A DNA stretch of 64,000 nt from positions 3,933,261-3,997,260 of the forward strand of contig BROE01000024.1 of NCBI GenBank assembly GCA_036571765.1, read 5' to 3'. Below, in pieces: positions 49,901 through 61,306 of the stretch (position 1 is the stretch's first letter; every line of letters begins with the position of its first letter). The translations under genes and the position numbers were made by a program. Origin of the DNA: Plecoglossus altivelis (lineage: Eukaryota; Chordata; Actinopteri; Osmeriformes; Plecoglossidae). The notes below the pieces were generated by a model. That model searched no databases and was not told where the DNA came from. It saw only the letters and a program-made list of their open reading frames with translations.

Positions 49901-50704
49901 AAGGTCATCTGCTTCTATGGAACAGAGGCTGTAAAAGCTCTGAGCCCTGGCTCTGAAACCCTTGCCTAGCGTTGCCCTGATGACACAGTCTTCCTCCTCC
50001 TCCTCCTCCTCCAGCTGGGCTTTGAGGGAATTCCGCTGACTTTCCTCACACAGCTGAGCTGGCAGGACCAGGCCACCGGACACCCCATCAGTTCTGACAT
50101 CACCTAGGCAGCCATTGGTGGGTGTCCTCGCTGCGGCTGACGTCCAGCCCCCTGCACCCCCCTGGTCATGGACTGTGGGAGGCTGGCTGAACCAGGTAGC
50201 CCTCAGCGTGGCATTTTCTGCTATCCTTTGTTTCACTGGGCTTTCGCATGACTTGTCCATGTAGGGAGCAGACTCACAGCTGTCCGCGGACTTGGCCTCG
50301 AGTATGTCCGACACGCATGCGCTCCTGTGTGTGCCTTTAAGCGTGTCCGTGCCGGGGCCTGCGGAGGTGGTAATAATAGACCCCTCCTCGTGTGTGCGCT
50401 CCGGTTTGAAACCCCCTTTGCTTTGCATGCCGCCGTCGCTGCCGGTCTTCACCGCAGGGCCTGTCGGCACGTCTTCCCGACCCGTCAACGCCTCTCCTCC
50501 CCCCTCCTCTGGAAGCTTCCGTTGAGCCGACCGATCGGCAGGACAAGTCTCCTCAGCCATCACGCAGACGTGCCGAACCATCGAAGCTGTGTGCCGTCTG
50601 TCCTGGTCTCTCACAGCCAGGCTATCAGGGATGGAGGTCTGTAGGAGACTGGTCCTCTCGCTCAGCCTACCCGGGCTCAACTCCTTGCTAAAACAGCACC
50701 CCAT
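43066..50704 (-). CDS. larp4b: La-related protein 4B-like with a giant 5' coding exon (predicted 1702 aa)
   Basis: Exons: 47291-50704, 46754-46895, 46456-46554, 46302-46350, 46087-46223, 45868-45971, 45573-45683, 45374-45427, 44958-45161, 44798-44871, 44496-44702, 44309-44354, 44074-44202, 43799-43902, 43423-43510, 43066-43212. Exons 2-16 give 1695 nt ending in a stop, and the first gives 1138 codons, all in phase. Exon 2 has the PAM2-like motif LNPNAQVW that binds poly(A)-binding protein in LARP4/4B. Exons 4-5 encode the La motif (CLS-RENLASDLYLVSQMDGDQ, split across a splice site) and exons 6-8 the RRM (RCIVILREVPEDTP, NDNWFITFPTEADAQ, YLREEVKVFKGKPI). The Arg/Gly-rich tail ends with LSYAEICQR, as in LARP4B. 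It stabilises and promotes translation of mRNAs in the cytoplasm. The intron after exon 6 starts with GC. Exon 1 is described separately; its splicing to exon 2 is inferred from a phase-0 donor, not proven. Confidence 0.85.
46912..46992. repeat. (GCAC)n-(CA)n compound microsatellite in larp4b intron 1
   Basis: About seven GCAC units followed by about 45 bp of CA, starting 17 bp from the exon 2 acceptor. Confidence 0.95.
48000..48473 (-). repeat. Segmental tandem duplication inside the giant larp4b exon
   Basis: Two nearly identical in-frame copies: 48216-48473 (258 bp, upstream in the protein) and 48000-48215 (216 bp). The second lacks a 48-bp block and has a 6-bp insertion, so both differ by whole codons. 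Each encodes EEEPEA(S/N)LVQKLEERSDP and YVNDVEIVYARST. Confidence 0.93.
48955..49212. repeat. Hexanucleotide tract (GCTAGG/GTTGGG) encoding Ser-Pro and Asn-Pro repeats
   Basis: About 43 degenerate hexamers such as GGGCTA, GGGTTG and GGGTTA on the plus strand. On the larp4b strand every pair of codons reads Ser-Pro, Asn-Pro or Ser-Ser. A 6-bp period keeps the frame whatever the copy number. Confidence 0.95.
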
Positions 50705-52429
50705 CTTTAGGCCAGAAAGGCACTCAAACAGCAAACCCCCACAGCAGTCGAACCACTGAGCCACGGAACAAAACGCAACCTGCTCCTCTCGCTCGCACGC
50801 CTTGCACAGAAAGAGAAAATACCCTCGACTCCACCACACAATCCCCCTCGTCTCTCTGAGTTCCCCCCAACCCAACCCTGCTCAGAATAGCACATGTGAA
50901 GGAGCCCACATGGCCCTGCCACTCAAAAGAAATATCTGGACCACTTGGGTGTGTGTGTGTGCGGGTGTGTGTTTGTGTGCACATGTAGGTAGTGTGTGTG
51001 TGTATTTGAGGAATGTAGCCTTCAGTGTGCCCTCGCGTGTAGTTTTAGCTAGAATAGTCAGCTCTGTAGCACAGGGCCAAACAAACACCACTGTGATTCT
51101 TGTTCAAACCTTGCTATGTTTTGCTTTTTCACCTTTACTCCCCCTACCTCAGTCCACTTTAACATTTTTTCACTGTGACTCGATGGCTACAACACCCACT
51201 GGCCAACAGAAAATAGTTAATTGTTCCGAAGAGAATGTGTGTGCATGGGTGTGCATGGGTGTGTGTGCGTGTTTGGACCCATGGTCATAAACCAGACAGC
51301 TGCATCTCAGATTACCAATGTCGACTTGTGAAAAAAACACAATCTATGTAATACCCATAGACAGCATATGTCTGGCTTCAACTGCTATATGATCCTTGAG
51401 GATCCACAGATATTTGCTAAGTACCTTCAAATGTATCATGTGTCAGCGGCAAACAATGCACTGCACTATATGTGACACGTATGGAACTGTAAAAGCAAAG
51501 TACGGTAATAAATGTACTGTACCAGGTGGTAACGTCCCGTTTCCAGGGCTCCCTGAGATAGCTGCACCTCTGGCTCTACTGGACTTACTAGCTCCTGGTC
51601 TGACGTCATGTGACGTCGGCGTATCGGTTGCTGTCAGGGACTGGTCACCAAACTGGCCAAGTGGAAGATGGACGGATAGTCATATCAGAACATAGTCCAA
51701 ATAAAGTCTTATTCATTCATATCTTAAGTAGACTCATCAAGACAGACAGCAGCTAACATTACTCAGTGAGCTGTCAACGTCTCTACGCGCTGTATGAGAC
51801 TAGTGACCACCTGTCAAACATCGATATTTAAATGTACACATTCAGAATAATAAGATACAGTACTGTAGTAACTACAGTACACCACAGTAACGCTACCTTT
51901 ACTAATGCTGATCAATTTTGCATATACAGAACAGCTACTTATTTGAGCGTGCAATGCAGTATACTTGCATTCAATGCACACGTTTCACATCACTTTTCAG
52001 AAGATTATTCATCACCGCATAGGAAGTACATAATCGCAATTCAACAAGTCGATGATCAACTAGTTTGTGGGTTGGGGGGAATCAAAGAATATTTGTAAAG
52101 AATAAATGGCAGATACTGTAGCAAAATGTGTAAGACGAGTGGCAAGTTATTTCCAGATAATTATTGGCGTTGGCTACTCGTTAAACATTTAGTCCCACTA
52201 TACTGTACGTTAGCCACAATGCTATTTGCTAGCTAATCGTCTACCAAGAACTAGCTAAAATGTCAAAGAAAAGCAACGTTGGCCAGTTGGTGATAGTAAC
52301 TTAGATAACGTCACCAAGTAACCACTCGTTTCCGAGACACTTGCAATATGTATACTGCAGCTACAAACGTCTCTCTCTTTTTTTTACAGTGATACCGCAT
52401 TTGAACTTGCTGCAACAAATAAAACTTAC
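50705..52429. other. Putative first intron of larp4b and flank
   Basis: The sense strand has a possible acceptor (TTTCTGGCCTAAAG) directly before the MGCC start codon. The rest, to the donor at 52429, holds no convincing exon. Confidence 0.45.
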
Positions 52430-52520
52430 CTTGCAACTTTCCTCTGATGCTTGTTGACTAGCTAGCTAGCAGCTACGACGTGCGTGTGTTGCTTCCTCTC
52501 CGGGGGACTGTCGTGCAACG
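52430..52520 (-). promoter_or_regulatory. larp4b: Likely non-coding first exon and promoter region of larp4b
   Basis: On the minus strand GTTGCAAG followed by GTAAGTTT at 52430/52429 is a near-perfect splice donor. The sequence just upstream contains several CpGs. No start codon in frame with the La module is seen, so the exon is probably 5' UTR. The upstream exon limit is arbitrary. Confidence 0.5.
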
Positions 52521-52711
52521 CTTCCACATGTATGTAAACAAAACTTGGGAGTAACCATGGGCACCATTGCAACTGAATAACAGCGAAATGGGTTTATTTG
52601 AACCGTGGCTCAATGTTAGACTTTCGTGTTTATTTTCAAAATCAGTAGAGTTCAAACAAACAAATGCTGAAAAAAATCTCCTTGTCATTTTCTTGAAATA
52701 GGCTACTAGGT

Positions 52712-53172
52712 TTTATTACATCATTAATTCATATTTCTAAAATGTATAAAAATTCTAACATCTATTCACTGACATACAAACAAAATCAATGTTTTAAGTA
52801 CACACAGTGATATACAGAAATTAAACATGATTTTGTGTAATTGTTCTCAATTAAATCGCCTTTTGTTTTTCACAAAGGCGTTTAAACCACCTAGGCATCT
52901 TTAACAGGACCTTTAATTTCTACAAATATTAATACTCAATTGAGGATCACAACAGTAGGCATCATCACATAAGTGTCCAGTTGATCCTCCAAATAGAAAA
53001 CGTTCTCTCCTAGTTGAAATGTCTCAATAGGCAGTTGAATAATTGAACAAAAGGCAGTCCCTCAGGAGTAAAAACACCAGTTCTGTTGGAACACATGTTC
53101 GTTACAGTAGTTTCCCCCAGAATATATGGCCACTCTCCTTCCTTCGTGACGACAGACTCGCTCACAGCTCTC
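52712..53172 (-). promoter_or_regulatory. gabrr3: 3' UTR and poly(A) signal of gabrr3
   Basis: The minus strand reads AATAAA at 52717-52712, 455 bp after the stop codon and shortly before the larp4b first exon, so the two genes are arranged head to tail with little spacer. Confidence 0.55.
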
Positions 53173-54978
53173 TCAGGAGTACAAGCTCCAGTAAATGATG
53201 TTGAAAAGGAGGTAGGAGAGAGGGAAAGCCACACGGGAGTATGAGTCAATCATGTAGCTGTGACGAAGCAGCAAGTCCACGTTTTCACGAACAGAACGCT
53301 GGCGACGTAGACGCGTCCCTTCGGTGACCGGAGCATCCCCCGAGTCCTGAGTGGACGTTTCCAGAGGGTTAGGGTTCAAGGTTGGGACCAGACGTGGGAA
53401 CGGGGTCAGCTCGATGTCGTTGTCGTGAAAGCAGCCATCGAAGGCCATGGCCTGGCTGGCGTTGTAGGATGTTGGGATCTGAAGGGCAAACCAGAGGCAG
53501 ACACGGATAGTACCATTGTTACATTTGACCGCTCATGGTCTAAGCAAACAATAAGTTCATTTTCTTAAGCGACCTTAAACGATCTGAGAGTATTATCCAG
53601 ATCATTGGATTTATAGTGTGTTGCCAGTGTTTTGATGCAACAACTTTATGTGACCAGAAGAGAGAGCTGTTGTTCAGAAAACACAAGCATCTAAATCCAT
53701 GGTTCTGAAAGGACACGCTTGTTCTGATGAAGTCTCTTGATAAACCTGTGCCCTGATCGCTGACCTCCTACCCCCTGTGGCTACCACTGTAAACTGACAT
53801 GCACCAACACAGATCAATGGTTAGTAACTCTGGATATCCATTTGCAAATATATATATACAGTATATATACAGTATATATACAGTATATATACAGTACATA
53901 TACAGGATATATACAGTATATATACAGCACATAACTGCAGGGTGTAAGAAGCTGGCAGGGAAAGCATACATGGAGCACCATAACCAAGTGGCTGGCATAC
54001 TGTACAGGAACATCTGCACAGAGCATGGACTGGAAGCCCCGAGGTCAAAGTGGGAAACACCTCCAAAGGTGGTAGAGAATGTAGAGAATGACCGAGCCAC
54101 GGTCCTGTGGGACTTCAAGATTCAGACTGACAGAATGGTGATGGCGAACCAAATAAACATTTTGATAGTGGACAAACAGCTGACGAAAGACGTTGTGGTT
54201 GACGTCGCAATGCCGAGTGATGGCAACATCAGGAAGAACGAACAACAGGAACTAGAGAAATACCAAGGGCTCAGAGAAGAGATAGAGAAGGCTTGGAAGG
54301 TGAAGGTGACAGTGGTGCCTGTGGTCATCGGAGCACAAACTGGAAGACTGGCTACAGCAGATCCTTATATATATTAATGTCTACTCTCAATGCATGACTA
54401 TGTTTAGTCTGTGTTCTGCACCTCTCACTGTCTCTGGAGAAGGGGATCCCTCACTAAAATTCTCCTCCCAAGGTTTCTTCCATTTCTACTCTATGAATTT
54501 TTTCTTGTCTTCATTGAGAGTGTACAGTAGGTTGACTTTGGTACAGTTCTATTAGTAAATAGGAATTCTATGGGTAAAAATCCCCTCTTATACTGCTTGT
54601 AAAAAGGGCTTTGTATGTCAAGTTGGATTTGATTTGACCCCTGACCTTTCCCCTCTTCAGTTTTCTCATCTCCTCCACAGTGGTGCAGTAGTTGACAGCA
54701 GCATACTCAATCACAGACAGGAAGACAAACAGGAAGCTGGTCCACAGGTAGATATCCACCGCCTTCACATACGACACCTGAGGGACGCACATGCGTGAGG
54801 ACTACACACTCAAACACAGACTGTTAGGTACACACACCACACACATAAACACACACATCCACACCGTGAATCGACGCCGCACGCAAAAACATCCACATCA
54901 CACACACATCTAAAAGAAAAAGACACATAACTCACACATAAAATGTAATGTAGAGTAAATGCAGTCCTAAATATGCAT

Positions 54979-55009
<31 letters not shown>

Positions 55010-58000
55010 GCTGACCTGGGGCATGGAGGAGGAGACCCCGGTGATAATAGTGGACATGGTCAGCACTGTGGTTATTCCTGCAGCAAAGAGGAAGAGACTG
55101 TTTGGTCTGTCTTCATAAACAGGAACTACTCAAATATATTACAAACTCTGAAAGACGTATTCAGTGTAAACGTGTGCTGTGTGTGTGGTGAGTGTGCGTG
55201 CGGGTGGTGTGTATGCATGTGGTGTGCCTGGGGTGCATGGTGTGCATGGTGTGTGTGTGTGTTGTCCAGTACCCAGGGATACTCTGGCGGGTACAGCTCT
55301 CCTGTCGATCCAGAAGGAGACCCAGGACAGGACAACCATCAGCATGGTGGGGAAGTAGGTTTGCAGCATGAAAAAGAAGATGTGTCTACGCAGGATGAAG
55401 TTGATGTACAGCCTGTTGTACCAGCCTGGGAGAGGAAGGGATGAGGAGAGGAGGGTGAGAGGAGGTGAGGTGAGGAGGTTGGGCAAAGCACACACACACA
55501 CAGACACACACACACACACACACATGCTCACAAACACACCTGTGCTGCTGTAGAAGGCCAGGCCATTGGAAGGGTTGAACTCCTCTATGAAAAACTGAGA
55601 GAGAACGATCTCATCTGTCCGCAGAGAATCATTGCCATTCTTCCAGTAGAGCATGAGGTCATTCTCATTGTAGGCATCTAGGCCGGGGGAGTGGAGAGCG
55701 AGAAAGGGAGAGATAGAGAAACAGAGAGAGAGAGATAAACAGAGAGATAAAGAAACAGAGAAAGAGAGGACACAGCCCAGGGAGGAGAAAGGAATGAGAA
55801 ACTAGGTTTTGTATATTATCGTGAAAGTAGAGTAAACACATTTGAGTGTGTTTGTGCATGCACTTGTGTGACTAGTGCATCTATGTAGTATCAACAGTAC
55901 CAGGTGGTTTGTGTGTGTAAGGGGAGATATGTTGTGTTTGAAACTCACAGCTCTCCAGCTCTAAAGAGCAGTTTTGTGTGTCCAAAGGAAAGCTGCTGAA
56001 GTCCATTGCACAGAGAGCAGTCACGGTTATCCTTGACAACGAAACACTGCAGTTAAGATTCCATCGTGGAACATATCAAAATGCATACTTCAGAAATTCA
56101 TCTTCATACAACTGTTCAATACGTTAAGATCGTGTCTGTTTTTGTCTCAGTCTCTTGCAAACTGAAATGTGTCCATTTTCTCTCTCTTTCTCACTATAGT
56201 CTCTCTTATACTCTCTCTCTTTACCTCTTTCACACAGCCACACACTGTTACCTGACACTGTACAGGATGTTTCCATCAGGATAGACCCGAAGCATAATAT
56301 TTTCCATGGTGGTGTCATGGATGAAGGAACGTTTGGAATGGACGAAGAACACGTCAGGAACCCAGATCTTCTTCACCAGACGAGCGTCAAACGTGCGGCT
56401 CAGGTTACTTCGAGAAGGAAAAGCCAGACGTTCGTCTTTCCAGTAGTGCCGCAGGTACAGGGTCATCGTGAAGTCCTGCACAGACACCACAGACACCACA
56501 GACAGTGAGCTGCAGGGAGTGGGGAGACTGGAGGAAGTGATGTCAGAGGAGGTGAAAACGTGACCTCGTACCATGTTGACCTCTGAGATGCTGTCGATGC
56601 TCTCCACCTGCACGTCGATGCCCACCGGGATAGCCGCATCTGATACCCCCAGAGGAGGAAAGCCCAGTGTTAAAGCAGAACAGGTTTCCATGCATCAGCA
56701 TGTAATGGTGTGTCAGTATTAGCATGGCAGTTTTGGGGACACTTCGTACCGAACTTAAGTTAAAGCATCGAAGCAACTGAAGACTCAAGCCCCCCCCCCT
56801 TTCTCTTGTGCTTGAAGACGACTCCCACATCCATCACCATGTCCAAACTGCACACCACCTGTCTAAATCAACCCTGCCTGCAGATTTTCAAACAGGTTAA
56901 TGCTGGCTGGCATCCCTGAACCACACCCTCCAGTGACCTGCCTCCCCCTCCTGCGTCACACCTCCTCACATGGGCTCACAGGCATCCTGGTGACTCGCTA
57001 GATGACGGCAGGCAGTTTGAAATGACAAGGTGGCTGAAAAATATAATCACATATTCCGCTGCACCCTCCCCCTCCCTCATCCCTGAGGGGGATTGAGGTT
57101 TGATATCTGATTTGTTCCTTGTTCATCCATGCCACCTGTTCTAACCGTGTCTGTTGATTGTCTGTAGGCTCTTTTCAACAAGAAGGTAGCTAGCACACTA
57201 CGCACACGCTCTCAACGCATGGCCAGAGAGATTAATGGAACTCTACCTGGTTGTCGTTGGAAGGCTGCCATCCTGTACAAGTTGCTCTGCCTGTGGTTTA
57301 TACTTGATTGATGTTGAGGTTTACTTGACACTGCTGCATGGAGTCTGAATTGTGTGTGTGTGTGTGTGTCTTAGCGTGCCTCTGTGTGTGCATGTGTGTC
57401 TTAGTGTGCATGTGTGAGTGGGTCATTGTGTGGAAGGGTGTGTGCTCTGTCTCCTGTAGGCCTGCTGTGTGTATGAAGTCTGTTAATTCTGTGAGCGTTT
57501 GCAGCTCTGCAGCTCTATAAACACTTCATTTAATGAAGTTAATCCCATAGCCAGCCCCCAAAAGCTCTCAGACATCCAGACTGTCTTTGTCACACGTCAA
57601 TTACACGTTTAACAATTTACAGTGACCTGTTTGTGTGAGGCAAAATAACACTTATTATCTGTTCCAAAAAAACACAAATATTTGAATCTGTAATTTTTGT
57701 GTCAGCTCTCTGTCAGCTTTCAGTAGGATGCTAAGTGGTGTCTTCTCAAACTAGCTTCAGTCAGCCTATCCAGCTACATGCAGGACACTGGTATGAAATG
57801 GGGACAGTGATATAATGGCCGATGATGAGAGAAATAGATCACAGGTCATAGAAATAGAATGATCATGATTGAGACATCCTAGACCCAGCGTGTGTGTCAT
57901 CAGACGTGAGTAGGCAGCACACACACACGCACACAATAAATAATCTTACACATGCAATACCCTTACACACATGCACACACAGAGCCAATACCATTACACA

Positions 58001-60208
58001 TAGAGCCAGGCTTATCTTAACCATGAGAAACATAGATCGTTTTCAGTCATCTTCTCAAGTTTAGACAATGCTTCTTTTGTATGTCGGACAGTATGGTGGA
58101 GACAGCCTGCACCATGAAGGCCATGTGATGCCAACCATATGTTGTGTGTGTGCGTGCCTGTTGGTTTGTGTGTCTGTGATGCGGTGACCGTCATGAACGT
58201 GCAAAGGTCAGTTCTCCATCCTTGCCTGAACTGGTGTCGATCCCACTGTTCCATCTGCTCTAGCAGACCTGAATATAAAAATAATCCAGATTACTGTCCC
58301 TGAAACCCCCTTCTCTGCCTCTCTCTCTCTCCCACACACACGCATAATCTGGGTCAGTGATGGTTTGGGAGAGCCGAGTGTGGTTGGCGCAGTGACCCAG
58401 TGCCCAGCGAAGCCGGGATCCAGATCCACGTGCATCATCAGCCTTCCTCAGCAGTACAGCACGGCCTGTGACTTTCAGGTGTTAGTGATGCATGAGTGAT
58501 TGGATTAGATACATTTGGACCAAGCATAGGGAGAGGCAGAGATTGGACGAGAAAGAGACTGAGAGCGAGAGAAAGAAAGAGAGAGAGGGACAGAGAGAGG
58601 GAGGGAGAAAGGAGGGAGAGACAGGATGGAGAAGCTAACAGGCAGAAATGGATGGAGAGAGGCAGACGCAGAGAACGAAATGGCGAGTCTCACTTCCGAA
58701 GCCAGGTCTGATGGCGAAGTCGTGTTCCTCGATCCTCAGGAGCTGCTCTGTTTTGATGAGGAGTGACTTGGTGCTGTCCTGTTTCTTCAGCTTGTAGTCA
58801 ATCCTCCTGCGAGGAGAGAACACAGACACACATGCGTACAGACACCATCACACAGTCACAGACGGGGCCCCACGGCGATGCGCACACGGTGACACACGCA
58901 GTGACACACCCAGGCACGCACAGTCACAAACACACACACACACACACGTCATACACATGGTTATTGAGACAAAAAAGACTGAAATGTGTCGTTGGAGCGA
59001 CTGCTCCCTCCTGTTGGCTACGCTGGCTTTGTCACGTCGCCCTCCGTCCCCTGGCCTTCACACATCCACATTGGCAGGGACGACTGAACCACTGCTTGGT
59101 TTTGGAAGGATTTAACTGAAGGGGTTTAATTAGAGAAACAGAGTTTACAAATCTGCCCTTCTCGTCTCTACACCTCTGATCCTGCCAAACCCAGAAACAT
59201 TAACCACTCCTTGGCATTGCTTCAGTACACACACGTGCGCGCACACACGCACACACTGAATAACGTGTTGGAAAGTTCCAGAGCCGGTCCCAAGAGTGTG
59301 TGTGGGATAAGTAGGACTGATATAGTCTGCCTGTGGAAGCAGAGGGGATATCAGAGTAGGGTCAGTCAGAGCTACATGACAACGGCTCCACCTCACAACT
59401 CTGACAACCCCTGGCACAAGCTGGAGGGGGAGGCAGAAGAGAGGCAGTTGTTTGACGGAAAATGACTCTTTTCTTGGAGGGGGGGCGGGGGGGTAAACCC
59501 TGCTTTGCTGTGACGTGTGGGGTGGGTGTGCGACAAGTCATGACCGACCGAACAGACACACACCTGCGCAGGCCTGATGTCTAGAGTATGTTTCACAGAG
59601 ACGGCTTGTTCCCTTTTCCTTTCAGTTTTCCTAAACACTCATCACTGTAAACACACATGCCCTCTGTACAGCCAAGCAGGGAGGCTTAAGTCAAGCCCAT
59701 GCAGGGGGTAATTCAAACCACGGAAAGCCACAAGCGAACAGTGCAAGTCAGTCTCTGCACACTCATCCAGCAATTACACACCATGCTGACATCCATCCAT
59801 ACTTCCCCAGACCTGCACAGAGACATCACCGTGACGACAGACAGCTAGGCCATAATGTCTGGGTAAGCGCAGCAGAGCCCCACAAACGAGTGGTGTCAAG
59901 CGCTAACGCAGCACCTAGTATTCAGTTGTGGTGAATACCAGTGTATAAGGTGTGTGTGTGTGCGTGTGTGTGTGCAACGCGTGCGTATTTGCGTGTGTGC
60001 GGGCATGTGCGCTCCGGTGAGTTGGTGTGTGTGTTTATATGTGCAAGTGTGTGTCTTACCCTCCATATTTGTTTTTGCTGTTTTCTCCCAGGTAAACATC
60101 TTTGTGTTTCTTGCGTCCTGTGCTATGGGCCCCGGTCACCATGGCGACGGGCCAGGACAACGCCCAGACCAACCATATGGACCGCACGCTCAACAGAACC
60201 ACGTTCAT
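53173..60208 (-). CDS. gabrr3: GABA-A receptor rho subunit (rho-3 like), 475 aa
   Basis: Ten exons: 60060-60208, 58694-58806, 56572-56639, 56252-56475, 55949-56031, 55540-55677, 55273-55425, 55016-55077, 54646-54777, 53173-53478. They total 1428 nt and all phases close; 68, 83 and about 221 nt are typical Cys-loop receptor exon sizes. Residues 1-27 form a signal peptide, followed by a basic segment. The extracellular domain contains IPVGIDVQVESIDSISEV and WVPDVFFVHSKRSFIHDTT. The Cys-loop runs from Cys 192 to Cys 206 with exactly 13 residues between. M1 is about 274-296, M2 about 303-323 (GITTVLTMSTIITGV), M3 about 335-357, and M4 is the last 19 residues ending YWSLYS. It is a GABA-gated chloride channel subunit, prominent in retina. 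The intracellular loop QAMAFDGCFHDNDIEL resembles rho-3 rather than rho-1 or rho-2. The rho family is certain; the paralog is likely. Confidence 0.93.
53845..53933. repeat. (TATATACAG)n AT-rich repeat beside a LINE fragment
   Basis: About seven copies of a 14-bp TATATATACAGTAT unit directly 5' of the LINE-like reading frame, in gabrr3 intron 9. Confidence 0.9.
53934..54377 (+). mobile_element. 5'-truncated LINE fragment, C-terminal restriction-like endonuclease region
   Basis: The plus-strand frame contains LAGKAYMEHHNQVAGILYRN, RSKWETPPKVVENV, VVDVAMPSDGNIRKNEQQEL and EKYQGLREEIEKAWKVKV. These are the recurring C-terminal motifs of fish non-LTR retrotransposon polyproteins with a restriction-like endonuclease (the D-V-A-P-D and E-K-Y motifs). 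Reverse transcriptase is absent. It is antisense within gabrr3 intron 9, and its open frame runs into the AT repeat, so no intact element is present. Confidence 0.7.
57000..58690. other. gabrr3 intron 2; no coding signal
   Basis: The 2-kb intron between exons 2 and 3 holds GT/CA tracts (57351-57420 and 57915-57985) and a GA-rich stretch at 58540-58650. Nothing else is recognised. Confidence 0.6.
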
Positions 60209-61245
60209 GTTCCAGTCAGGGTCGACGGTCAAGAGTCCAGGATGACCGCCTCTCGGTCAAACAACAGCAGGAGCGCATTCCAGAAGGCTCCGTGGTCGTG
60301 AGTCAGGAAGCGGTCGTTGACTGATCAAGCATGCGGGAGTCTGTTTGCAGTTGATCTTCTCTTTCCAAAATGCTCCGGAATCAGGCTTTAGTGTGTGTGA
60401 GTATGTGTGAGAGAGAGCGTGTGTGTGTTTGTGTGTGTGTGTGTGAGAGAGTGTGTGTGTGAGAGTGAGCGAGAAAGAGTGTGTGTATTTGGAGCAGGGC
60501 AGCTCTTCTTCTCTTGACACTGCCAGCCCAGATGTGCCAGTTCTGTTGTTGCACAGCCAAGAGTCCTCCTGGTTCCAGTTACTTCACGTCATGAAACATC
60601 AGTGTGTTGCGTTGCCCATGACTCCACGGCTGTGGGCCCTCAGTCCATCTCTGCAGCTCTGTCCTCCTATGTCTCCCTGCCTGGCTCTCCCTCTAGCTGC
60701 CTCAGCTTCAGTGGGTCTTTCTCTCGCTGATTAAAATCGATATAAATCTATTCCTCCAGTGATAGAAGAATGACACTAATTCCTGTGAAATCCTCTTATC
60801 TACAGCCACAGCAATCTTTCCCTAACCTACAAACAGAGGGTGGACACACACATTCAAACACACACACACACACACACACGTGTCAATAATCTGGATTTTC
60901 CTGGCAAAAGAGAATGAACACAAATATAGGTCCCTATTGTACCTATCTTGGCATCTGTGTGCTGGTGTCTGTAGCTACTCTCTTTGGGTAGGTTATGGAA
61001 AGATTGATATGTGTCCCTACATTACTCACCCTCTGTTGTGTGTGTGTCCATCTGTGTTGATGCGTGCGTGTGTAATGGTATGTGTATTCCCCCTCTGTTT
61101 GTGTAGGTTAGGGAAAGATTACTTGATGTGTATGTTAGAGAATACAAGCACTCAGTAGAAGCAGAATGTAATCTGCCCTGCTGTGATTGCGAACAAACTG
61201 TTCCTAATTCAGTCCAAACAGTATACTTCTCTGTCCATGTCTGAG

Positions 61246-61306
<61 letters not shown>

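Larger units (their letters stand above)
47291..50704 (-). other. Giant larp4b 5' exon: MGCC lipidation signal, dileucine motif, acidic low-complexity region
   Basis: The reading frame is open for 1138 codons from ATG 50704. I chose this start, not the in-frame ATG at 50875, because MGCCFSKE is a strong N-myristoylation and Cys-palmitoylation context and the upstream segment looks like intron or UTR. Residues about 15-20 read ERTSLL, a textbook acidic dileucine sorting signal. LAMTOR1 uses the same combination (MGCC plus dileucine) to reach late endosomes. The rest is acidic and disordered, with a poly-Glu run, a Ser-Pro/Asn-Pro tract at about residues 498-582, and a segmental duplication at about 744-901. 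It ends SPEYAQL at a GTGAGTAAG donor. I recognise no folded domain and no named family. Alternatives are a separate gene whose transcript is not joined to larp4b, or an alternative larp4b first exon. Confidence 0.6.

Noticed and set aside
50705..50875. Upstream in-frame ATG extending the giant larp4b frame by 57 codons (MGWGELRETR)
   Set aside because: The segment looks like intron or UTR, contains a plausible acceptor just before the MGCC ATG, and the MGCC context is far more protein-like.
51396..51695. 99-aa plus-strand frame upstream of the larp4b start
   Set aside because: No recognisable domain, no splice partners, and in the larp4b first intron.
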